This document shows positions 45,101-55,163 of a stretch of 64,000 bases of DNA, piece by piece (the stretch's first letter is position 1; each line of letters starts with the position of its first letter). The position numbers and the translations under genes are program-made. Location: the NCBI GenBank assembly GCA_037783415.1, contig JAZGTN010000151.1, positions 372,001-436,000 on the forward strand. Direction: 5' to 3'. Under the pieces are notes generated by a model. The model was not told where the DNA came from. It ran no database searches and saw only the letters and a list, made by a program, of their open reading frames with translations. The DNA is from Leptasterias polaris. Taxonomy: Eukaryota > Echinodermata > Asteroidea > Forcipulatida > Asteriidae.

Positions 45101-48100
45101 TGCCCATAGCAACACCCTTAGCAACAGCCGCAGACGCCGATTCATACACGGTTTTAACCTCATATCCGCTGAATTTAGTATCTCCCTGAATCTATCAGAA
45201 TCCCACAGCATACAATAACTCAACATTCAAACCGCATGGACTCAAATTGACCAATCTTTTGTGATGTCACAGCGGCAAGACAGGAAAGGCGCATGTGAGT
45301 GCGCTGCGCATTGTGGAAGGGGTCTATATCGTTGTTGTTGTTCTTCTTCTTCTAGATCAGGAAACAATTTGCAGATGATAGTCAGAGTGACCATCTTTCC
45401 CAAGTACAGCTGTATGAAGCCTGGGACCAGGCCATGTACTCCAGAGATGTTAGAGCGTTCAATGATAAACATTATATACACCATTCTACCATGATTTTCA
45501 TCAGAGGTGAGTCCTACTATTTTCTAGTGCTGAACAAAAAAACTTATACTTGTCAAACCCAAAATGTGATTGAACTTTGATAGATTTACTATTCCCATAC
45601 AAAATGGTGGTCAGTGTTTGCAGGAGAAAAGTCCCCAGATTTGTGTACCAGGCCCACTTCCTAATTGGGATGGTGTGGCAATTCCGAACAACAAAGTTTC
45701 ACAAAAGTTTCAAAGTTTTTCCCACAATAAAGTTAAGATTTTTAATGTTGCTTTTTTTTTCTTCATAATTCGCACTCCCTCCATGTTTAAATTGTGGTTT
45801 TATTCACCAATAAAGAAGCACTAATAAACTTTGTGTTCATTTACAATAAAACAAAACTGACATCCTGTATCTTAGCCCGAACTTGAACACACAACCTCTG
45901 ACCTCCAACCACAAGCCTTCCTTTACGGCTTCATTCAGGCTTCTTGTCCCAGTGCATATAATTATTTTGTTTATGCTCATCGAACACTCTAGGTCTTCGG
46001 CAACAACTGTCAGAGAATTTAGCGGATGCAGGATTAGTGGCGACATCCAAGGACTGTCTCCATGGTTACGATGGTAGCAGTGACCTCGCCCATAATGATC
46101 AACTCATCAAGGTAATAGTTTATGCTATTTTCTTTCTTTCCCAGTCGGTAAGACTCATTCGTGACGTTGAGCAAGCACAATTAAAATTGACGTGGAGCAC
46201 AATGAAAACCCCATGATATGTTTTCCCTGTTTTCAAACATCGGATTTTATCACCAGTGATAAAGACTAATTGTTTTACTCATTTCCTAAAAACTAGAGCA
46301 TTTCAAGCAATAACTATTTCAAGCGAAGTTTTCCACCATGACCATCTTTATACCATGTAAGTTATGTGCAATTATGTTGACATTTATAATTTTTATTTTA
46401 CCAATGTTGTAAACACCCTATAAGACAGTTTTCTAAATGTTATTTTTCCCAGGGTGTCCTGTGTGGCGCATTGTTCCCAAACTTGTTGAGGGCCAGACAA
46501 GGCAGACTTGAAAAGGGCAGAATGAAGCTCAAGAAAATGGTCATCAAAGACATGTAAGTAACAAAAGAATAAAATGGTGAATCTTAACTTTTTAGAGAAT
46601 ATTAACTACCACCAAAACTTACTTGGGGAGAAGCACTGCAGATGTTGAATGTATAAACTATTTGGCAAAACTGCTTTGAGAAATGAGTTTCGATAATTAT
46701 TTCACCACAGAATATTTGAATTTGAGAAATGATTCATGCATGAATCGTTTCCCAGATTTCTGAGGGTTGGTGTCCGTTTGTGATTTCTGCATCAACACCA
46801 GCTCTTCGTAGACCACACCGGTTCTTCTCAGAGCCAATGCTTCTCCCAAAAGAGTTTTTATACATGTTCGTAACCACAAGCTTTAGCTTAAAGGGACACG
46901 TTGCCTTGGATCGGGCGAGTTGGTCTAATAAAAAGCGTTTGTAACCGTTTGTTTTGAAATTCATATGGTTAGAATGATGTTTTAAAAGTAGAATATAATG
47001 ATCCACACAAATATGCCTCGAAATTGCGTGGTTTTCCTTTTACATCGTGAACTAACACGGCACGCCATTTTGTAGAGTCAAATTTTTGACTCCACAAAAT
47101 GGCGGACCGTGTTAGTTCGCAAAGTAAAAGGAAAACCACGCAATTTCGAGGCATATTTGTGTGGATCATTATTATATTCTACTTTTAAAACATCATTCTA
47201 ACCATATTTATTTCATAACAAACGGTTTCAAATGCTTTTCATAGACCAACTCGCCCGATCCAAGGCAACGTGTCCCTTTAAGTTCTTCTTATGATCCACA
47301 CCATTCAAAGCTTCAAACACCACTTGAATCCAATTTTGGTGGTAACTTTCAGCAGCTACGGGCATTTTATGTATAAGCTTGTGCTTTGTTCTCTAAAGAG
47401 TTACTTAATTATAAGAATAAATCTGTATTAACTCATAAATTCACTTTTCGTGAATTGTGAATTGTTATTGTATCTCATTTGCATTTTATCTGTGTAAATG
47501 TCTATGGTATGTAAATGGATCTTTTGGTGATGATTTTTAGCAATTTTTTAAATTAATATCATTGATCCTTATCTTGTTGTTTATTTGTAGTGAGTCTAAC
47601 AATGTGTTACTCAGTCGGAGATCAGTAAACTGCACTGCTCAGAGTTTAAGCAGCCGCTGGCTGGCGTACTTCTCAAAGGTAACGTATTTTTCACTTCTGT
47701 AACTTCCTCGTCTATTTACCATTGAGGGCGATCGGGTTGGTGTCGTCTATTTACCATTGAGGGCGATCGGGTTGGTGTCGTCTATTTACCATTGAGGGCG
47801 ATCGGGTTGGTGTCGTCTATTTACCATTGAGGGCGATCGGGTTGGTGTCGTCTATTTACCATTGAGGGCGATCGGGTTGGTGTCGTCTATTTACCATTGA
47901 GGGCGATCGGGTTGGTGTCGTGGTATCTTTCCTCACCTTCCCCCTCTAGGACCCCAGTTCGAATTCCGCTGAGGGCACTTATGTGGATTGGGTGTTCAAT
48001 CCTGACCCGATCGCGTGGGTTTTCCCTGGAATACCGTAATTCTCTGGGGTTTTCCTCCCACATCTAAGAATGAAATTTCCTTTCTTGTCTTCTCTCCATG

Positions 48101-51100
48101 GGGTTCTTGGGTAGTATAGTGGTTAAGTTCTCTTTTATGAGAATCCTCTACTTCACAACCAGCTTTTTACTTTCTCTTGCATGCTGTGAATCATTCTTGC
48201 AGATAAAATCTAGTAAATGCAATTTGGAGATCAGTGTTTTCCAGTGTTGTATGACTTGTAACTTTGACTGAAAACAAACCGAAATCACTTTTGGGACTTG
48301 AGTAACGATGATCAATGAATCAAATCTGATCTAAGGACCTGAGTACAATTTCACAGAGCTGCTTAAGCGACAACTTTGCTGAACAATGTTGTGCTACATG
48401 CATGCAACTTTAGCAGGATACCAATCAAAGATATTGCATGTGACATGGTACTTTGGCTGGTGACCTTATTCTGATAAAAGCATAATTTGTTTGTGCTTAA
48501 GAATCTCTATGAGATTGGTCCCTTCATTTAAAACTCAAGGATTGTTTCTATAACCTTTACATGCAAATCAATTGTAGAGGTCAACATCTTGGTTTTAGGT
48601 TCTATTAAACAGCTGGTACAGTATCTGCTTTGTATCAACACCTTTAACGACATTGTTCCAGTTTCACTATCTTTTCATATTGTCACTCCTTTGTGTGAAA
48701 TTCAAATCCGATATCCCCTTAGTTTTCCCCTGGATTTGGTGTTGGCTTTGTATCAATACCTTCAATGAAATTTGTTGTCGGTTTTACTATCTTTGCTCAT
48801 ATTTACTGCTTTGAGTGAAAAATCAAATTCGATATCCCTTTTTTCTCCTGGATTTTAGACTTCAACATCGTGGTTTTAGATTTGATAACATAGCTGAAAT
48901 TTGCTTTGTGCAATAACTTCAATGACATTGTTCCAGTTTCACTATCTTTACTCATTGTTACTTCTTTGTGTGAAAATCAAATTCCATATGCTCTTTTTTT
49001 CCTGGATTTGTTTTTAAAGGCCAAGTCAGATCAGATCTTCATCCATGATTCTTCCACCGTACATCCCTTGGCAGTTCTGTGTATGACAGGAAGACGAGTA
49101 CATGTTAAACCAGTCTCACAAAGAGGTAACATAATGTACAGTCATACAGCTAGTGTTCTCCACAACCTCGTTCCCAGTGGTGTACAATCTCTTGATCATA
49201 GCCCCTGGAAGTGTGACTTTGAAATATCCAAAGAATTTTGATACATTAACTAGTTCTGCAGTTGATCCAGTCTAAGCATACGCTAAAAATGGTAGCCCGC
49301 AAAAGAGGCATCAAGTCATAGAGCAACTGGTCCCCTCTCATTCTTCTATGATCTTGTGACATGTCTAACTGTATTCAGTTTAGAGTGATCATGTAAAAAC
49401 ATACGGTTCATTTGAAGTGGATTGCGTAAAAAAAATAATACTTGCACTTTGACACGCGCGCACTAAGCACCTTACAAGTACTCAAACATTTTTAACAAGG
49501 TGGCTCACGGAGCAGTCACTTTTGATAGCCACTTAGTGCTTCCCTTCCAGGGGTTAGTGGCGAGAGGTATCCTTACGGCACGCTGCCCATGGTAGCAAGG
49601 CTGTGTTCAGTAACAAGTAGACTGCTGACCAAATGCTAGGTAACCCATATCTGACTAACTACGGGATTTACTGTAGAACACATAAACTACGGAAAAACCC
49701 GTAGATGAACAAGAATTTAGTGTCTTTCTTCTCACTTTCACTACTATGTGATACCAGATGGGAAGCATGGCAAAATATGTTATGGAGAAATATGTGCTTA
49801 TTCTATATACAGTTTGTTAAGATTTGTTTATTTGCAGGGCAGTAAACAATGACTGTTAATTGATTGCCACAAATTTCCAGTGGAGACTGTGGAGTCTACG
49901 CCCACAGAACACAAGGCATGGGAATTCCACATAATACCAGCTGCTGTACAAACGGAAGAAACTCATGCACCCAACGCTAGACTGGATGTATGGTCCTTTG
50001 TTGAAGTCTGCGATACCAGTGTGTACAAAGGTTCATCGGTATTGAACTTTTCATCAGTATTGACCTTTTTGCTCCTTTTGTAGAAATGCTGCACCTTCAA
50101 GAGGAAAACCCCGGCTTAGATCCAAATGCAGAGGTGGTGAAACTTGTCGTCAGTGCAGACATCCACACAACCAGCGATAGCTATGCAGAGAGAACGCCCG
50201 TCACCTTCTACGCTACGTACGACACGGCTGCAGTGCTGATGGGTCTGATACGAGAAGTGAACACCATGGTGGAGGAGTGCCTCAATGCTAAACACATCAA
50301 TGATTTGGTAAGTGAAAGCTAGGGTTGTGCATCTATTCTTAATTTCTTAGATAGTTGGACAGAACTAGTGACTTCTGGTTAACCGGTTAACCATTTCTAC
50401 TAATTCCAATCAGAACTAAGAGCCAATCTGTATAAGAAGCAATGTCGGCACACTTTCCAGGATCTATCAGAAGTGTGTGTTTTTTTCTATTAATTAATAT
50501 ATCTATCAGAAGTGTGGTTTTTTTCTATTAATTAATATATCTATCAGAAGTGTGGTTTTTTTCTATTAATTAATATATCTTTTTTTGTTTACTGTTGGTT
50601 TCGTTTGCTTCGTTTAACTTTTAATCGTTAAGGCAATTTAGAAATGGTTTTCAACATTTGTCAGTCAAGCATCCCAAACCTAGTGAAACCAAAATGCTTT
50701 TTTTAAAAGAAGATGGATTGAAGGGATGGGCTATTTATTGATGGGTGTAAGAGGATGTATAGTTCTCTCGAAGAGACACCTTGCCTTCGGATTGGGCACT
50801 ATGGGATATAAAAAGTGTTTGTAATGAAATTAATATGGTTGGAAAAATGTTTTAAAAGTGGAATATTATGATTCCCACAAATATCCCTTGAATATATGTG
50901 GTTTTCCGTTTACTTTGTGAACTAACATGGTCCTGAATTTTGCGGAGTCAAAAATGTGGTGCTATAAAAATAGTAGACTGTGTTTGTTCACAATTTAAAG
51001 GAAAACTTTGTAGGGATATTTGTGTGAATCATTATATTCTACTTATAAAACATCTTTCCAACCATATTAATTGAGAAACACGAGAAACACTTTTATAGCC

Positions 51101-51323
51101 CAAAGAGCCCAATGTGTATCTTTGATTATTACTAACGAGCCCAGCTCTCGCCTTTCTCCAGCCCCAGGAAGTCAAGACGAGGCATGAAGACATCTTGGAG
51201 ATGCTTCAGAAGGTCATCACCAGCCCCCAGACGCCGTTCATGGTGTCAGCCAGCAAGAAGAGACAGAACCACAGAAACAATGACTGGCAGTCTGCAATGA
51301 ACATGAACCTCACTGCCTGGTGA
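27149..51323 (+). CDS. DHX30: DHX30-like DExH-box RNA helicase, complete 23-exon gene
   Basis: ATP-dependent RNA helicase; vertebrate DHX30 works in mitochondrial RNA granules and mitoribosome assembly. Exons: 27149-27377, 28552-28811, 30538-30702, 31204-31481, 32099-32249, 33478-33661, 34626-34785, 35138-35354, 36730-36807, 38247-38317, 39840-39969, 40829-40952, 42368-42499, 43904-44042, 44532-44622, 45356-45506, 45993-46111, 46453-46553, 47591-47678, 49020-49125, 49881-50030, 50084-50307, 51162-51323. Phases all join: 3510 nt, 1169 aa (human about 1194). The N-terminus is Arg-rich and acid-poor, as in a mitochondrial presequence. A dsRNA-binding domain is at about 80-163. Motif I is GETGCGKT (328-335), motif II DEVH (430-433), motif [10 protein letters not shown], motif [10 protein letters not shown] (657-664). 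HA2 and OB-type regions follow. Segments such as [11 protein letters not shown] and ILCFLPGWQ point to DHX30 rather than DHX36 or DHX57. Motif III reads SAS instead of SAT. ATG 27167 (AAAATGGCTG) is an alternative start. Confidence 0.94.
29255..29400 (-). repeat. tRNA-derived SINE, inverted
   Basis: The minus strand reads GATAGCTCAGTTGGTAGAGC (pol III A box) and ends in TTTGTCTTTGTTCAACCC. Located in DHX30-like intron 2. Confidence 0.6.
29420..29830. repeat. TTAA-family MITE remnant (TTAAAGGCACTGGACA family)
   Basis: Carries internal blocks shared with 1755-2330, 51750-52340, 54494-54869 and 56480-56815: ATAAAAACTTACTTGGT, CTTCGAAGTAATGTGGTT and TTTTCACAGGTTAG. Ends are diverged. Confidence 0.5.
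29845..30473 (-). mobile_element. Mariner/Tc1-superfamily transposon remnant
   Basis: The minus-strand frame encodes the C-terminal part of a DDE transposase: [19 protein letters not shown], then [24 protein letters not shown] interrupts the frame at about 29959-29961, after which the same frame continues ([15 protein letters not shown]). The 5' end near 30450-30473 reads CAGTGCGAGTCAAAAAAAAC next to TA, a mariner-like terminal repeat and target. The N-terminal half and the other terminus are missing. It is a dead insertion in DHX30-like intron 2. Confidence 0.8.
32651..33000 (+). repeat. Full-length tRNA-derived SINE with ATT tail
   Basis: The head GTCATGGCCGAGTGGTTAAG plus GGGTTCGAGTCCCGG closely mimics tRNA-Leu/Ser boxes. 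The body contains CGGAGCGCCATCTCGGCAG and GTAAAGCGCATTGATACGTT; the tail is (ATT)n. This is the best copy of the family in the window, in DHX30-like intron 5. Confidence 0.75.
33260..33380. repeat. SINE fragments, GTTCAACCC family
   Basis: Inverted pieces GGGCTGAACAAAGACAAATTG and GTCAATTTTTCTTTTTTCAAC face each other across about 60 bp. Located in DHX30-like intron 5. Confidence 0.5.
33683..33985. repeat. Degenerate CCCTAC/CCCTAA telomere-like array
   Basis: About 300 bp of CCCTACC, CCCTTACC and CCCTAACC variants, directly after the exon 6 donor. The metazoan telomere unit is CCCTAA, so this may be a decayed interstitial telomeric tract or a C-rich minisatellite. Confidence 0.8.
34845..35047 (+). 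repeat. LINE 3' end with ATT tail (L2/CR1-like)
   Basis: One frame reads [20 protein letters not shown] then KTHLMRTA and a stop, the typical C-terminus of non-LTR reverse transcriptases, with a TAG just before. The (ATT)n tail is at 35025-35047. 5'-truncated copy in DHX30-like intron 7. Confidence 0.7.
35468..35611. repeat. Foldback MITE, AAGGCCATATCTGAATT family
   Basis: Arms AAGGCCATATCTGAATTGCC and GCCAATTTGGACATGGCCTT are inverted, with a body ACTGTTGCTAAG...GTAGCTGTAGCC. Three related copies lie at 44632-45165. Located in DHX30-like intron 8. Confidence 0.6.
35680..36071. repeat. TTAA-flanked foldback MITE, near-perfect 190-bp arms
   Basis: TTAA on both sides; arms start AGGGACACGTTGCCTTGGAT and its complement. 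The whole element is one long inverted repeat centred on about 35876 (GGGAGTCAAATTTTTGACTCCC). Transcribed within the DHX30-like pre-mRNA (intron 8), it would fold into a hairpin of nearly 190 bp. Confidence 0.9.
36072..36300 (+). repeat. tRNA-derived SINE, head truncated
   Basis: Begins GAGCAACGGACTCAAGCTCTGG and continues through GTGGCACTTGTGTCCTTGAG. The A-box half is replaced by the MITE at 35680-36071, which evidently inserted into this SINE. Confidence 0.6.
37045..37375 (-). repeat. LINE 3'-end fragment
   Basis: The minus strand encodes a non-LTR reverse transcriptase C-terminus ([20 protein letters not shown], then YNLDCF), broken by a one-base frameshift near 37107 after which [14 protein letters not shown] follows. 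Located in DHX30-like intron 9. Confidence 0.65.
37740..38100 (+). repeat. tRNA-derived SINE, GGTCTATTGG head, duplicated
   Basis: 37907-37975 resembles a tRNA (GTGGTCTATTGGTAAGACAT and GTGGGTTCGAATCTCACCCG). The body ACTCGGGAAAGTACTGAGTATACAG occurs twice (about 37750 and 38003), so two copies are fused. Confidence 0.65.
38490..38600 (-). repeat. SINE fragment, GTTGAACAAAG family
   Basis: Contains TTTTGGGTTAAACAAAGAG and a complementary TTGCTCTATTCAAC tail, as at 29255 and 33260. In DHX30-like intron 10. Confidence 0.4.
38878..39025 (+). repeat. LINE 3'-end fragment (RTE-like)
   Basis: Clean frame [20 protein letters not shown], then [19 protein letters not shown] and stop, homologous to 25050-25255. 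Flanked by purine-rich DNA (38755-38870) and a (GA)n tract at 39018-39038. Confidence 0.7.
43496..43517. repeat. (CA)n microsatellite
   Basis: Uninterrupted CA dinucleotides in DHX30-like intron 13. Confidence 0.85.
44632..45165. repeat. Three tandem foldback elements, AAGGCCGTATCTGAATT family
   Basis: Units at about 44632-44908, 44906-45035 and 45032-45165 share CTTAGCAACAG, CATAGCCGTAGCTGTAGCCAC and a TAGGCCGTGTCCAAATT-type arm. The first unit is interrupted by another MITE at 44671-44822. In DHX30-like intron 15. Confidence 0.65.
44671..44822. repeat. GC-rich foldback MITE with CCTAG target duplication
   Basis: 152 bp; arms GGCCTTTCTCAAACCTCGAC and AGCCGAGGTTTGAGAAAGGCC. Flanked by CCTAG at 44666-44670 and 44823-44827. 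It sits inside another repeat, so the empty site is evident. Sister copy at 62453-62601. Confidence 0.88.
46888..47281. repeat. TTAA-flanked foldback MITE, second intact copy
   Basis: TTAA both sides, arms as at 35680, centre GAGTCAAATTTTTGACTC near 47084. Close to the first copy in sequence and length. In DHX30-like intron 18. Confidence 0.9.
47708..47917. repeat. 35-bp minisatellite, six identical copies
   Basis: Unit starts TCGTCTATTTACCATTGAGG and ends GGGTTGGTG; all six copies look identical. The last runs straight into a SINE head (GTGTCGTGGTATC). In DHX30-like intron 19. Confidence 0.93.
47918..48140 (+). repeat. SINE-like repeat, GGAAAACCCCAG family, plus strand
   Basis: B-box-like CAGTTCGAATTCC, then GGGTTTTCCCTGGAATAC and GGGGTTTTCCTCCCACATCT. 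It abuts the 35-bp minisatellite, whose unit overlaps the SINE 5' end. Confidence 0.6.
50462..50580. repeat. 38-bp tandem repeat, three copies
   Basis: Unit contains CTATCAGAAGTGTGG and CTATTAATTAATATAT. In DHX30-like intron 22. Confidence 0.85.
50770..51115. repeat. TTAAAGGGACAC-family MITE, old copy
   Basis: Recognisable blocks GAGACACCTTGCCTTCGGAT, TGTGGTTTTCCGTTTACTTTG and their inverted partners, with many mismatches. Ends are lost. Confidence 0.6.
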
Positions 51324-51510
51324 TCAGCAATTCCTTGCCAGACAGCCGTATTAGAGACGCCTCAGAGACTCGGAAGGCAACACACAATATGTAACAGGCA
51401 GTTGACGTCAACGACTGTTTGACACCATGTCGCGAACTGCACATTTATCAATAGAAATACATAGAAAATGCGCCTCGCGTCAGCACCAGTGGCGTAACTA
51501 GGTGGGCACG

Positions 51511-51743
51511 TGCCTCCCCCAATCAATGTCGGAGCTCCCCTGACATATATACAATATAACTAAACTGTGAACATTTCATTTCAAAAGGTGGCAGCGTTTT
51601 TGAGGAATCGCCGAATATCTGGAGCTATGCCTCCCCCAATCAATGTCAGTGCTCCCCTGACATATATACAATAAAACTAACCTGTGAAACTTTCACTGTA
51701 AAGGGTGGTAGCGTTTTTGGGATGTCGCTGAATATCTGGAGCC
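51511..51743. repeat. 116-bp direct duplication
   Basis: TGCCTCCCCCAATCAATGTC begins each copy (51511 and 51628) and AATATCTGGAGC ends each, with scattered differences. Confidence 0.8.
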
Positions 51744-54493
51744 ATTATGTCCACGCAGGATGAATAATCAGTAATTGGAATACACAATCTGAGAAAGTTT
51801 GGTGCAGCAACGTTTCTCAGATTGAAATGTTTTTGAGTCCCTCTCTCTTAAACCACATTCCTTCGAAGGGAATCGTTCCTCAAAATGTTATGCATTATCA
51901 ACAGCTACAGTGCATCTTAGCAAGTAAGTTTTGGGGAGAAATTAATTTTGGGAGTAATTACCAGGTATACCCTCGGCCCCTCCCTTTGCAGGGTCTGTAC
52001 AACATTGGTAAGATTGAAAATATAAATGTTCACACATTTGCACATAACTTACATAGTATAAAGATGGTCATGGTGGAAAACGTCCCTTGAAATAGTTTTG
52101 CCATAGTTTTTAGGAAATGAGTAAAGAAATAGTCTTTTATCCTGCAGGATAAAATCCGATGTTGGAAAAAAAGGAAAAAAAGCATACAATGGGGTTTTTC
52201 ACTGTTTTCTCATGACTCCGAAGAGCGATTGAGCTGAAACTTTCACAGGTTTGTTATTTCATGTATATGTTAGGTCACATCAAGTGTGGATACAGGTCTT
52301 TGGCAATTACCAATGTGGTACACGCCCTTTAAAGTAACTGACTTTAAATTTTAAGAAATACCACACCCAAGTCGACACAAAAATCATTTTTTTTAATCAT
52401 TATAAAAACATTTAATATCATTTATATTGGATGATGAGGAATTAATATAGTCATGGTCTTATGTTACAGCTGATAATATAAATGTATTTTCAGTATTTAA
52501 ACTTTCTTGTCTACTTTTGGGGTTGGCATAAAAGTCAATAGATGTTGAATTTGCATTGGGGATAACGAATATCATTTGGTTTAGCCCTTTGCTCACTTTT
52601 TTTAATGCATGCATGCAGGCCTGATACGTTGTTCTTGTAAGGGGCAAGTCAGCGGGTACATTATAAAGGGCACCTTTATGAGAAAAATGTGAATTTGTAC
52701 TGTGAACATTTCAAGGGGCACCAAGGCAATGACCAGGGGGCATCGAGGGCATTGCCTCTGTCAAGTATCAGGTGTGTGCATATCATAGTGGTCTATTTAT
52801 TGCTTGATTAATTCAGGCAGGGAGGTAGAAATCCATTAGGATTTGATTGCAAAATGCGGAGCAATCGATTAAGACCAATATGTGGGCTTTTTAAATTTAG
52901 AATAATCAGGTGGATTTCCTAATCAATTATGCATGAAGTGTGTGCTAATGTGAATGAAATATTTGCCATTGGGCAGAGATCCAATGGTCCTATGTATAAA
53001 ATGATTTAAGTTTTAAGCAGTTATGTTAAACTGTAAAAAAAAAATTATAAAAAGTATTATTGCTCAATAATTATTTACTTTAAAATACAATTGTGTTAAT
53101 AATTTCAGTCAAGGTTTATGTTGTCCAGTGAATTAAACCATTTTTTCTCTGATTTTGTTTTCATTTAAAAGATTTGTGGCATAACCATGGAGAAGGACCA
53201 ATAATACTGTTTTCTGTTTGGTGATTGTCATGTGGGTAAATATATAGTACAGCCCTTAACAGTAGGCCTACACGTGCACTGAGACCAAGCCCATAGTTTG
53301 GGAAAAGGCTTTAGACCTTTCTTTTGCAACGTCACAGCCCAAGTTTTTGCCAACCGAGGTTGGAAAACTATGGAAAGTCATAACTGCAAATCAAAAACAG
53401 ATAGCCACTGTTTATAGCAATGTTACACAAATATTCAAAAATAGTGTTGAATTTGTTGGAAACAAATCAACCAATCATGGAAGGTATTCCAGTGAATGAA
53501 TCTTTACAGAAAATGTTGAATTTGGTCAGAATTTTTTTTTTAACACGATTGAAATGTTTTGTTAACACTCGGCCGTCCATGCCAACCGGTGCACTATGTT
53601 TATCAACAGTGGAAATGTCTACAGGTCTCCTCAAAGGTTGGACTGGCTACCTGCTTCCACATTCTTCCAGGCCCAGTCTCATAAAGCTATTAAGCAGACT
53701 AGGATGCTTAGCAATGTTAGATTCTTTGCAGGGCACCAGTTGCCAACCTAAGAATACATTAAATGACATGTTCACCAGTTTAAAACATGTTTCTACTCGG
53801 CAATATATTAGATTGCTTACAAGTGTTATGATACATTGTACTAGCATGTTAAAGGTAATGGTCATCGTTTGTGTTTTTTTTTTGTCAACGTAATGCTGAT
53901 TTATAGGCAAAATGATCAAGAAAGACACTATAAAAATCACCTGTGAAAGTTTCAGTTGTATAAAAGTGACTACTTGTTGATGAAAAAATTGTGTGTCCCC
54001 CCTCTCCTCCCCCACTGTAATTTCACAAAGAAGTCAATGAAATCATCCACGTTTAGCAGGTACCAACCACATGTCTTACTGTATTGAGGGCGACATTCAA
54101 ACAGACACAACGCAAATTTCCAAAATCTGTAGAGATTCAAATTTGTTGACTGACTTGTAATTGATTTCTAATCAACGGTGGTACTTCAGACGAAATAATT
54201 TCGCCTGATTCTTACTACCATTACCATCTTTATAACCAATGTTTGGTTTTTTGAAAACAAATAGCACAACTTCTTTTGGAGGGCATTTCCAAAGTATGAC
54301 CCTATCTTAAACAAAAATGTGATACCTCCTGCTCTGGTAAACAATTACCACTACTTATTTGTGAGCTGAAAATGTTTATTAAAATTTCCTCTAAAAGTAA
54401 TAATTAAATGTAAGGAGCTTGCAATTCGGACATCATTGTATGTTAGTGTGATTTCATATTTATTTTTAGATCCATATAATACTCCTATAAACG

Positions 54494-54869
54494 TTAAAGG
54501 CACTGGACATGTTTGGTAATTATCAAAGACCAGTATTGTCACTCGGTGTATCCCAACATATGCATAAAATAACAAACCTGTGAAAATTTGGGCTGAATCG
54601 GTCATCGAAGTTGCAAGAAAATAAAGAAAGAAAAAACACCCTTGTTGCACAATTTTGTGTGCTTTCAGATGCTAATAAAAGGCTTCATGCATGAAGTCTT
54701 TTATTATTTTAGTGAGAAGTTACCTCTTTCTCAAAAACTACGTTACTTCAGAGGGAGTCGTTTCTCACAATGTTTTATACTATCAACAGCTCTCCGTTGC
54801 TGGTTACCAAGTAAGTTTTTATGCTAATATATATTTTGAGTAATAACCAAACGTGTTCAGTGCCTTTAA
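54494..54869. repeat. TTAA-flanked foldback MITE (TTAAAGGCACTGGACA family), intact
   Basis: Terminal arms TTAAAGGCACTGGACATGTT and AACGTGTTCAGTGCCTTTAA, TTAA on both sides, with a central palindrome CTTCATGCATGAAG near 54685. Best copy of the family in this window. Confidence 0.85.
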
Positions 54870-55163
54870 CAAATCTAGAACTTTTGATGTTTTTTCCAGA
54901 TAACATTAGGCTAAGCAATGGAAATATGTCTACTTTAGACGTGTGGACAAGTCGTTAAGTGGTTGTCACAGTGCATGCTCACGCGATTATACTGCTCTGG
55001 TGATATTGCTGGCTCCTGACCAATGCCCCAGTTCAACGGGGCCATCGTCGCGAGAGCTGAGTTTCGCGCGGAGCAGAAGTCTCGCGAGAGCACACCTGAG
55101 AGAGCCGTTGACGCTACCCCGCGACAAACATTTTTTGAAAACAACTTGTCCACAAACCTAACT

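Larger units (their letters stand above)
51324..55163. other. Gap between DHX30-like and fasciclin genes: repeats only
   Basis: DHX30-like 3' UTR, a 116-bp direct duplication (51511-51743), MITE-like sequence (about 51750-52340), AT-rich DNA, a foldback remnant (about 53660-53770), an intact TTAA MITE (54494-54869) and a G/C-richer patch (54990-55110). The two genes converge: DHX30-like ends on the plus strand and the fasciclin gene on the minus strand. No coding exon was recognised. Confidence 0.6.

Noticed and set aside
44648..45226. Open frames on both strands
   Set aside because: They fall entirely within nested foldback elements, whose GC-rich arms create chance open frames.
47708..47917. 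Regularly repeated 35-bp units as a CRISPR array
   Set aside because: Units are head-to-tail without spacers, in a eukaryotic intron.
53420..53893. Plus-strand open frame of 157 codons
   Set aside because: It overlaps a foldback repeat remnant, has no recognised domain and lacks splice or polyadenylation context.
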